Shown here: piece after piece, positions 1 to 6,001 of the stretch
How positions within the stretch are numbered: the first letter of the stretch is position 1
How the letters are laid out: each line of letters begins with the position of its first letter
NCBI GenBank assembly: GCA_001796415.1
Contig: MGML01000116.1
Location: 1 to 21,454 of the forward strand
Length of the DNA: 21,454 nucleotides
Direction: 5' to 3'
Source: Chloroflexi bacterium RBG_13_46_14
GTDB lineage: Bacteria; Chloroflexota; Dehalococcoidia; Dehalococcoidales; UBA2162
The notes under the pieces: generated by a model
The model's input: the letters and a program-made list of their open reading frames with translations, nothing else
The model's database searches: none
What the model was told of the DNA's origin: nothing
Translations under genes and position numbers: made by a program

Positions 1-45
1 TGTGCCGGGAGATTGTTGAAAAATGACGTTATTAGACTGCTAACA

Positions 46-54
46 TGATATAAT
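46..54 (+). promoter_or_regulatory. Extended -10 promoter for the small membrane protein gene
   Basis: The string TGATATAAT is a perfect extended -10 (TGnTATAAT). It lies 30 bases before the ATG at 84, with a predicted transcription start near 61. I see no convincing -35 at the usual distance, which is normal for extended -10 promoters. A GGAGG ribosome site at 72-76 follows. Confidence 0.6.
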
Positions 55-83
55 ACGATAACGAACTACTTGGAGGTATCATA

Positions 84-323
84 ATGGCGAACAATGATAA
101 AATAGACGCGCTAGAGAGAAAGCTCGAAAAGTGGAGAGCCGAGGATATAAAACAAGAAAAGAAATCAAGATATGAAAATGGGGGATATGTATCATGGGGT
201 TTTGCAGTCGGGGCTTTAGGCTTGGCACTTGCAATGGATAACGATTATTTCATGTATATATGCTCAGTTCTTTTCTTTATAATCGGATGGTATTCGAATT
301 ATAAATCAAGGAAAGTTTCTTAG
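84..323 (+). CDS. Small two-helix membrane protein, function unknown
   Basis: This 79-residue protein is not recognised. Residues 1-32 are charged and probably helical (an EKWRAEDIKQEKK-type stretch). Two hydrophobic segments follow, at roughly residues 36-51 and 56-70, joined by a very short MDNDY turn. The protein ends in a basic KSRKVS tail. A small hairpin-type membrane protein is therefore likely. The start is supported by GGAGG seven bases before ATG and an extended -10 promoter upstream. Base composition is AT-rich compared with the genes from 1825 onward, and an integrase remnant lies downstream, so acquisition by transfer is inferred. It could belong to a phage or defence cargo, but nothing in the sequence proves this. 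Confidence 0.6.
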   Translation: MANNDKIDALERKLEKWRAEDIKQEKKSRYENGGYVSWGFAVGALGLALAMDNDYFMYICSVLFFIIGWYSNYKSRKVS

Positions 324-667
324 TAGATACCTATCACGCTAGGATACAAAAAGACGTGTTTTTCCGATCCGATTAACGAAAACTATACGCGGCTACGAAA
401 AGACGATATTTTGTACCTACCATCATCTAGCCCAAAAAGGTCTCGGAGATGCCTCTTCGCCTATTGATGTTTCGTACCTCGAATAGCATCGCAAATAAGT
501 CGCAATTTCGTTGAAAATGACGCATAAAGCCCGGCTATACGCTCAAGAAAAATGTAAATTTAAATTGAGTAGATGTCGTGCGGAATTTATTACGAATTTA
601 TACATGACTGTCATATAGGTGAGTTTGAAGATATATTATACATACTATCCAAAGTGGAGTTTTTATT
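324..667. other. Intergenic stretch without a recognisable gene
   Basis: These 344 bases hold no open frame with coding character on either strand and no tRNA. A short inverted repeat (ATGAC-T-GTCAT, 604-614) and AT-rich -10-like strings at 632-640 precede the gene at 668. They may be its promoter region, but no box is convincing. The stretch is AT-rich like its neighbours and may contain decayed mobile-element sequence. Confidence 0.4.
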
Positions 668-1600
668 ATGAAAGAAAAAGAATTGAAGTCAATACTCGAC
701 CGCTCTATGAGCATAAATAATGCAACCAATACTTATGCAGGACATATCGATTTACTTATCGACCTTGTTAACTATGGTAGTAATTTGATAGTTCGTGCGC
801 TTGATTCGAGTAAGAAAAAGATTGAAGACTTAATTATTATCGGCGTATTACTGAAACAAATAGTGCAGATGGTCGATGGCGTGCAAATCTTACTCTCGGC
901 TGGCTCGACACATCCTGCTTTTCTCCAGGCACGAGCCGCCTTTGAAGGCTTATTGTATATGCTTTTTATAATGAAACAAGACTCGGAACGAAGAGCTAAG
1001 TTCTATTATGTTTCTTGTATTCGCAAACAAAAATACTTTGCATTAAGACTAACCCCTGATACGCCAGAAAGAACTAGATATGAAGGGATTTATAAAGACT
1101 TTAATGAGATTATAGAATCTCTTGATGATTCAGTAAGTACTCAAGCGAGTACAGATCTCGATAAATTTAACAAATTCCTTGAGAAGCCAGGATGGAAAGA
1201 AATTAATGATGCTTTCGAAAATGCAGGAAAGAAATATCCTTACTGGTATGAACCTTTGGGTATTAAATCAATTGCGCTACTCGCATCAGATGTCGGTGAA
1301 TCGGCAGCTTATGACCTGTACTATACGAAAGGTTCAGAAGTAATGCACGTAGGTTCGTATAGAGACCATATACTACTAAGCTCCGGTACAGCAACTTTAG
1401 AGCCTATCAGACACTTGAGAGATGCTAATATGGTATTACAATTTAGTTGCCAAACGGTAATCTCAAGCTATAATAAAATTCTTACCAAATACAGATTCGG
1501 CGAACTCTCACAATTTAAAAAGAAATATAATAATGATTGGCGACAATTATTTCTTAACGTACCCTCTGTAAAATACACATATGCAAAGAAATCTAGTTAA
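668..1600 (+). CDS. DUF5677-like protein
   Basis: This 310-residue protein resembles the DUF5677 family, whose biochemical role is not known. What I see is an all-helical layout with a conserved-looking ARAAFEGLLYML helix (about residues 88-99), where the family has an R-x-x-x-E pattern. Near residues 216-234 there is a second box, YDLYYTKGSEVMHVGSYRDH, corresponding to the family's Y-x-x-x-S-x-x-H. No signal peptide or membrane segment is obvious. A GGAG ribosome site lies about nine bases before the ATG. The gene is AT-rich, and its last bases overlap the end of a convergent integrase remnant, which fits accessory origin. Family assignment is by motif memory. Confidence 0.65.
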   Translation: MKEKELKSILDRSMSINNATNTYAGHIDLLIDLVNYGSNLIVRALDSSKKKIEDLIIIGVLLKQIVQMVDGVQILLSAGSTHPAFLQARAAFEGLLYMLFIMKQDSERRAKFYYVSCIRKQKYFALRLTPDTPERTRYEGIYKDFNEIIESLDDSVSTQASTDLDKFNKFLEKPGWKEINDAFENAGKKYPYWYEPLGIKSIALLASDVGESAAYDLYYTKGSEVMHVGSYRDHILLSSGTATLEPIRHLRDANMVLQFSCQTVISSYNKILTKYRFGELSQFKKKYNNDWRQLFLNVPSVKYTYAKKSS

Positions 1601-1757
1601 CTATCGCCTTAGCAACTGGACTATACTCTCGATGCATCGTCCTGATCGCTTTCGGCGTTACATGATGATAGACTTTAAGCGCTATCGTTACATCTGCGTG
1701 TCCTAAGAATTGACTAACCGCTTTAACGTCCGCGCCGTTCGAGAGCGCCCGTGTCGC
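1593..1757 (-). pseudogene. C-terminal remnant of a tyrosine integrase
   Basis: Read on the minus strand, this stretch encodes the end of a phage-type tyrosine recombinase: ALSNGADVKAVSQFLGH, then ADVTIALKVYHHV, ending ...AKAIVN and TAG at 1593-1595. The Gly-His box and the Tyr nucleophile (in VYHHV) are present. The frame is closed by a TGA at 1758-1760. In a neighbouring frame just upstream, D-I-E-R-H-G looks like the RH(T/G) catalytic box, which suggests a frameshift. The rest of the enzyme is missing, because the SRAP gene begins at 1825. It is a fossil of an integrative element, probably the one that brought in the AT-rich genes to the left. Confidence 0.8.
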
Positions 1758-1812
1758 TCAATATCAATATCCTAATCGTAGTCTCATCACACTACTCTCC
1801 GCATATCCGCTG

Positions 1813-1818
1813 TATAAT
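1813..1818 (+). promoter_or_regulatory. -10 box giving a probable leaderless SRAP transcript
   Basis: A perfect TATAAT ends only six bases before the ATG at 1825, so the expected transcription start falls on or next to the start codon. No Shine-Dalgarno sequence fits between them. The same ten bases, tgtataatat, recur at 10741 in front of tRNA-Thr(GGT). The -35 region is poor. Confidence 0.5.
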
Positions 1819-1824
1819 ATACGT

Positions 1825-2547
1825 ATGTGTTACTACACATCTATCACCATGAAACCGGCGGATATTGTATTAAGGTTCGGCGTCGAGTTTCCTGCGTCCG
1901 AGTCGTTTCAGCCGATGTACAGCGTCAACGCCTTTACCTACCCGGAGGTACCGGTTATCAGCAGCGAAGACCGTCACCGAATTCAATACTACATATGGGG
2001 ACTGATACCGTTCTGGGTAAAGGATAAAGAGTCGGCCAACCAGATCAGGCAGAGAACACTCAATGCCAGGGCCGAGACCATTTTCAAGAAACCATCGTTC
2101 AGGCACGCGATACGGAACAAACGCTGTCTTATTCTGGTCGACGGATTCTACGAGTGGCGTCATATCGGCAGGAAAACCTATCCGTATCACATCAACCTGA
2201 AATCAAATGAACCGTTCGCGCTTGCCGGTATATGGGATGTGTGGACCGATCCGGCAAGCGGTGAGACGGTAAAGACCTGTTCGGTGATAACGACCACCGC
2301 CAATTCACTTCTTGAGAAAGTGCACAACACCCGTAAGAGAATGCCCGTTATTTTAAAAAAGGACCATGAAAACAAGTGGCTCGAAGACGGACTGACCGAT
2401 GACGATATCAAGTCCATGTTATTACCTTACGAAGCCGACCAGATGACAGCCTATCCGGTATCGAAGACGGTCAATAAACTTGGCGTCAATACGACAGATA
2501 ATACCGTGCTTAAAGAATTCGAGTATCCGGAATTACCAGGTCTATGA
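1825..2547 (+). CDS. SRAP-family abasic-site processing protein (YedK/HMCES type)
   Basis: SRAP proteins form a thiazolidine crosslink between their Cys2 and abasic sites in single-stranded DNA, shielding these sites at replication forks. The protein begins Met-Cys, so Cys2 becomes N-terminal after Met removal; this fixes the start. Family boxes are in order: WGLIPFWVKD, NARAETIFKKPSFR, CLILVDGFYEW (with the catalytic Glu), FALAGIWDVW, and the TTTAN...VHNTRKRMPVIL box with the active-site His. Its 240 residues are normal for bacterial YedK. The first residues read MCYYTS rather than the usual MCGR-type opening, which is slightly divergent. The GC-richer composition differs from the genes to the left. 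It is monocistronic, with a probable leaderless start, and the next gene is tRNA-Ile on the opposite strand. Confidence 0.93.
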   Translation: MCYYTSITMKPADIVLRFGVEFPASESFQPMYSVNAFTYPEVPVISSEDRHRIQYYIWGLIPFWVKDKESANQIRQRTLNARAETIFKKPSFRHAIRNKRCLILVDGFYEWRHIGRKTYPYHINLKSNEPFALAGIWDVWTDPASGETVKTCSVITTTANSLLEKVHNTRKRMPVILKKDHENKWLEDGLTDDDIKSMLLPYEADQMTAYPVSKTVNKLGVNTTDNTVLKEFEYPELPGL

Positions 2548-2602
2548 GTATATAGACGATTAGAGAGATATATTATTAAAGAATATAAGAAGTGGAAATA
2601 CT

Positions 2603-2679
2603 TGGTGGGCCATTCTGGGCTCGAACCAGAGACCTCAGTCTTATCAGGACTGCGCTCTAACCAACTGAGCTAATGGCCC
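2603..2679 (-). tRNA. tRNA-Ile (anticodon GAT)
   Basis: The minus strand folds into a complete cloverleaf. The acceptor stem is GGGCCAT/ATGGCCC, the D-arm carries AGCTCAG...GAGC, the anticodon loop CTGATAA has anticodon GAT, and the T-loop is TTCGAGC. The CCA end is encoded (complement of 2603-2605). It is transcribed away from the DUF169 gene, apparently from its own promoter. Confidence 0.96.
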
Positions 2680-2698
2680 ACGGGGTTAAATCGTATTG

Positions 2699-2728
2699 AT
2701 TTTAACCCATTTTCTCAGTAAAAAGCAA
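2699..2728 (-). promoter_or_regulatory. Probable promoter of tRNA-Ile
   Basis: On the minus strand, TTGCTT (2723-2728) and TAAAAT (2699-2704) are separated by 18 bases, about 20 bases upstream of the tRNA 5' end. The same TTGCTT -35 is used in front of the tRNA-Thr/Tyr cluster at 10463. Confidence 0.45.
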
Positions 2729-2749
2729 GATTTACGTTGTAATGCCACC

Positions 2750-3520
2750 TTACATTTTATAACTGCCGTACTCGCTGTGCTCCATCCCCCACCTTTCAAA
2801 TGCCCTGATATAATGGTCTGGCTGCGGGAAGTCATGGAGCATCAGCCTGCTTTCCAGCCCGAACCGCCCCATCCTTTCGCCCATTTCCTTCACCCTGTTC
2901 ATCAGCGCTTCCATCTTGTTCGCCGGAATCGTAATCATCATCTCGCCGTCATCGGCCAGGGCGCGGGCGGTCTCTCCGGGATCGGGCAGAACAATCCAGT
3001 ACTCGCCGGTCAGCATTGGATTCACGATAGCGTAGGTGCAGGAAGGCGCGAAATAATGGGTATGCAGCGTCTCGACCTCTTCCTTGGGCACTGCCATCAT
3101 CAGGCTTCTCAACTGGTTGGTCGTGGGATACATCAGTACCAGGTCGGGGATATAGGTTGCGGTATTAAGCGGCGCGGTGAGTATCCCGATGTACTTATAC
3201 GGTTCGAGCGTGTAATACCCCATCGCCTGTCCCGGCACCATATCCGGTCTCTCCGGTCTGTCATCCAGGCCGTAAGCGGTGATCGGCGCCGGGCACCAGC
3301 TATCCTCTTTGAGCATGGCTACTGTCTTTTTGTCACGACGTGACATGGCAAACGCCTGTCACTGGGAGTAGTGAACGCCGTCATCCCTTTTCGGCCGGTA
3401 GGCTCCTTCGGGAATATCATCTTCGGTCTCCAACATCTTCACCGCAAGCGGCGACGTGTGCATTCTGAGCGTTTTTTCAAGAAGGTCTCCGTATCCGTTG
3501 AATTCTTTTCGTGTAGTCAT
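2750..3520 (-). CDS. DUF169 protein with an in-frame TGA at a conserved Cys position (candidate selenoprotein or nonsense-mutated gene)
   Basis: Reading through one TGA (3359-3361) gives 256 residues, a normal length for DUF169, a family of unknown function. The start at 3520 has a strong AAGGAG site seven bases upstream. The N-terminal part is typical (residues 22-30, TSPLAVKML). After YRPKRDDGVHYSQ comes the TGA as codon 54, then QAFAMSRRDKKTVAMLKED and a second Cys at residue 76. From memory, DUF169 proteins have Cys-Gln here, so TGA replaces exactly that Cys. Frame and family similarity are intact on both sides. The downstream codons form a hairpin placed like a bacterial SECIS. Either selenocysteine is inserted or a TGC/TGT codon recently mutated to stop; without recoding, only a 53-residue peptide is made. 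No selenium genes lie in the window. Confidence 0.7.
3331..3345 (-). promoter_or_regulatory. SECIS-like hairpin downstream of the in-frame TGA
   Basis: In the minus-strand RNA, UGUCAC-GUC-GUGACA forms a perfect six-base-pair hairpin. Counting the U of UGA as 1, the stem starts at U17 and the apical loop is G23-U24-C25. In E. coli fdhF, U17, G23 and U24 are the bases needed for SelB recognition, and the loop lies at the same distance. Here U17 could pair with A31 rather than bulge, so the match is incomplete. The hairpin lies inside codons for MSRRD and could be coincidental. Confidence 0.4.
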
Positions 3521-3689
3521 ATCGTTCTCCTTTCATCACTCTGCGTTGTCTGCTATTCTACAATAATTCGTTCGAAAATGCAGTAGTAAAAAATCATCTA
3601 CCGTAATGTCCAGTTCTTCCATTGTTAAGCATTATTGGTATTGAAATCTCGTTCCTTTTCGATAAAATTGGAGAAATATAGTGTAGGGC

Positions 3690-3698
3690 TGTTATAAT
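3690..3698 (+). promoter_or_regulatory. Extended -10 promoter of the moxR operon
   Basis: TGTTATAAT matches TGnTATAAT exactly, 50 bases before the chosen moxR start, with a predicted transcription start near 3705. No good -35 is visible. Confidence 0.6.
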
Positions 3699-3748
3699 AT
3701 AGACAGGGGGCTGGTAACCGCAGCTGTTATCAGGTGAGGAGGAATGGA

Positions 3749-4720
3749 ATGGACAACGCCGTGACTGAAACACAGAAAACCATTGAAAAGATAATAAATA
3801 ATGTTGAAAAAATTATAATAGGTAAACGCCAGGCTGTGGAACTGGCCGTAATGGCCGTCATCAGCCAGGGCCATTTGCTTATCGCTGATCCGCCCGGCGT
3901 CGGTAAAACCATGCTTGCCCGGAGCCTGGCAAAATCCATCGACTGTACTTTCAAGAGAATCCAGTTTACACCCGACATGCTTCCCGGCGACGTGACCGGC
4001 GTATCCGTGTACAACCAGAAAACTGCCGATTTCGAGTATCGCCCCGGCCCGGTAATGTCGAATATTATCCTGGCCGATGAAATAAACAGGGCTAATCCCA
4101 GGGTACAATCGGCTTTACTGGAATGTATGGGAGAAAAACAGGTCAGTGTAGACGGAACCACCTATAATATACCGGCACCATTCCATGTTCTCGCAACTGA
4201 AAACCCGGTTGAGTATGAAAGCACCTTTCCGCTGCCGGAAACGCAACTCGACAGGTTTCTGATGTCCATCAACCTCGGCTACCCATCGCCTTCGAACGAG
4301 ATAGATATCCTGGACAGGCAGCAGTTTATCCACCCGATAGAGAACCTGGAAGCGGTAACAACAGCCGAAGAGGTGATATCGATACAGGAAATAGTCAGCC
4401 GGATTCACGTTGACAGCACCATTAAGGAATATATCGTCGCCATAACCGGAGCGACACGCAATCATTCCTTTTTATATCTCGGGGCTTCCCCACGCGGTTC
4501 ACTGGCACTCTACCGTGCTTCTCAAGCACGGGCACTGATGGAAAAGCGGGACTATGTTCTTCCCGACGATGTAAAAGCCCTGGTCATCCCGGTACTGTCA
4601 CATCGTATCAAACCCCTCACCTCATCTAATACCAGGAGTGGCGACGCTAAAGCTATTCTTTCCGAGATACTCGAAACCGTGCCGGTTCCGGGCGTGCCTC
4701 ATGACCGGCGGCATTCATAA
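3749..4720 (+). CDS. MoxR-family AAA+ ATPase
   Basis: This is a MoxR-type AAA+ ATPase (AAA_3 with a C-terminal lid), generally thought to be a chaperone that acts with von Willebrand-like partners such as the DUF58 protein next door. The Walker A motif is ADPPGVGKT (residues 46-54), and Walker B is IILADEINRA with D110-E111. Sensor 1 lies in the VLATENPVEYEST box, and TQLDRFLM follows. The arginine-rich ASPRGSLALYRASQA box belongs to the lid. I chose ATG 3749 because AGGAGG lies six bases upstream; an in-frame GTG at 3734 overlaps that ribosome site. The length, 323 residues, is typical. It is first in a three-gene operon. Confidence 0.93.
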   Translation: MDNAVTETQKTIEKIINNVEKIIIGKRQAVELAVMAVISQGHLLIADPPGVGKTMLARSLAKSIDCTFKRIQFTPDMLPGDVTGVSVYNQKTADFEYRPGPVMSNIILADEINRANPRVQSALLECMGEKQVSVDGTTYNIPAPFHVLATENPVEYESTFPLPETQLDRFLMSINLGYPSPSNEIDILDRQQFIHPIENLEAVTTAEEVISIQEIVSRIHVDSTIKEYIVAITGATRNHSFLYLGASPRGSLALYRASQARALMEKRDYVLPDDVKALVIPVLSHRIKPLTSSNTRSGDAKAILSEILETVPVPGVPHDRRHS

Positions 4721-4765
4721 CGTGCCGGTTCACATTCATGATATTACCCGCGGGACGTAAGATTT

Positions 4766-5995
4766 ATGAAAGTTAAACCTGTCGTTATCATAATACCGAT
4801 TCTGATTGCCTTTCTGGGCCTCATTATCGGTTCATCACTGGTATGGCAGCTTTTCATTTTTTCGGTAATCATACTCGTACTCGGTTATCTCTGGTTGATT
4901 ATAAATGTCCGCGGTATAGAAGTTAAGGTAAAAGACCTCCCCGGACATTCACGGGTTGGCGACTGGTTTGAAGAAGAATTCATTGTATCGAACAACAGTG
5001 TCATCCCTAAATCCGGTTTAATAGTAAGTGGAGTTTCAGATTTACCCGGATATGGGAATTCAGTCTTTTTAGACCTGTCACCGGAAGATTCGCACTCGTG
5101 GAAGTCGAGAATAGACTGTCTGCGGAGAGGATTATACTCATTGGGAACCGTTAATATTACGGTTTCGGACCCTCTTGGTCTAATTACTCTAAACCGGATT
5201 TCAGGAGAAACTAAAAACATCCTGGTATTTCCGGAAACACTTCTTCTACCCTTTTTTGAGCCGGAGACCTACGTTGGAACCGACTACGGAACAGGTCAGT
5301 TGCTGAGAAGCGAGACGAGTTCTACCATAGGCCAGGTGCGCGAGTACACCAGTGGCGACACGTTAAACCATATCCACTGGCCCAGTACCGCACATGTGGG
5401 CACCCTCATGGTAAAGGTTTTCGAAAATGATCAGATGAGATACCAGTCCCGGAATGTATGGCTCGTTCTGAATATGCTTCGGGAAGATCATACAGCAAAC
5501 CGGGAAGAATCAACCGAGGATTATGCAGTCACAATAGCTTCTTCATTGTTAAACAAATATCTGGATGCCGGAAAAGAGACAGGTTTGCTGATGGCCGGTG
5601 ACCGACGGTATTGTTTCACGCCCGGTTTCGATGATGAATTCAGATACAGGGTAGATGAAGCGCTTGCCCGGATACGAGCAGCCGGGAAAGAGTCGGTCGG
5701 ACACCTCATATCGGAAGAGATGAGTCGATTTGATAGAGATTCTGTCGTAATCATAATCACGCCATTTATCGAAGCAGACCTTATTACGAATGTACACGCT
5801 CTTCGCAACAGAGGATGCCTGGTTGTAGCGATCCTGCTGGACTCAACCAGCTTCGGAGGAAGACCCGGCAGTCTCAAACAAGCGAGAGATCTCGCGGCAG
5901 GCGGCGCCCAGGTCTATATAGTAAGGAAAGATGATAATATTGCCAGGATACTGGACAGCAGGCACATATCTTCACCGCTTATGTATGGAGAATAA
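4766..5995 (+). CDS. DUF58 domain membrane protein
   Basis: This 409-residue protein has two N-terminal membrane helices (about residues 5-24 and 26-47), then a soluble part. The DUF58 signature is clear: VREYTSGDTLNHIHWPSTAH, with the SGD...HIHW core at about 196-205. The C-terminal half resembles a von Willebrand A fold (SVVIIITPFIEAD, GCLVVAILLD), with a DRDSV stretch in place of a perfect MIDAS motif. Such proteins are the usual partners of MoxR ATPases and transglutaminase-like proteins. The gap to moxR is 45 bases and the ribosome site is weak. Six bases separate it from the next gene, so co-transcription is nearly certain. The substrate is unknown. Confidence 0.9.
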   Translation: MKVKPVVIIIPILIAFLGLIIGSSLVWQLFIFSVIILVLGYLWLIINVRGIEVKVKDLPGHSRVGDWFEEEFIVSNNSVIPKSGLIVSGVSDLPGYGNSVFLDLSPEDSHSWKSRIDCLRRGLYSLGTVNITVSDPLGLITLNRISGETKNILVFPETLLLPFFEPETYVGTDYGTGQLLRSETSSTIGQVREYTSGDTLNHIHWPSTAHVGTLMVKVFENDQMRYQSRNVWLVLNMLREDHTANREESTEDYAVTIASSLLNKYLDAGKETGLLMAGDRRYCFTPGFDDEFRYRVDEALARIRAAGKESVGHLISEEMSRFDRDSVVIIITPFIEADLITNVHALRNRGCLVVAILLDSTSFGGRPGSLKQARDLAAGGAQVYIVRKDDNIARILDSRHISSPLMYGE

Positions 5996-6001
5996 TCGGT
6001 A

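Noticed and set aside
2683..2708. GGGTTAAA/TTTAACCC hairpin as a terminator of the DUF169 gene
   Set aside because: On the minus strand no U-run follows it, and the tRNA-Ile promoter overlaps it; at most a weak signal on the plus strand.
2696..3343. A 215-codon plus-strand open frame
   Set aside because: It is antisense to the DUF169 gene, rich in His and Pro as shadows often are, and starts inside the tRNA-Ile promoter region.
3347..3520. DUF169 gene simply starting at ATG 3346
   Set aside because: That start has no ribosome site and removes conserved N-terminal family sequence, which is present in the same frame upstream of the TGA with a strong ribosome site at 3526-3531.
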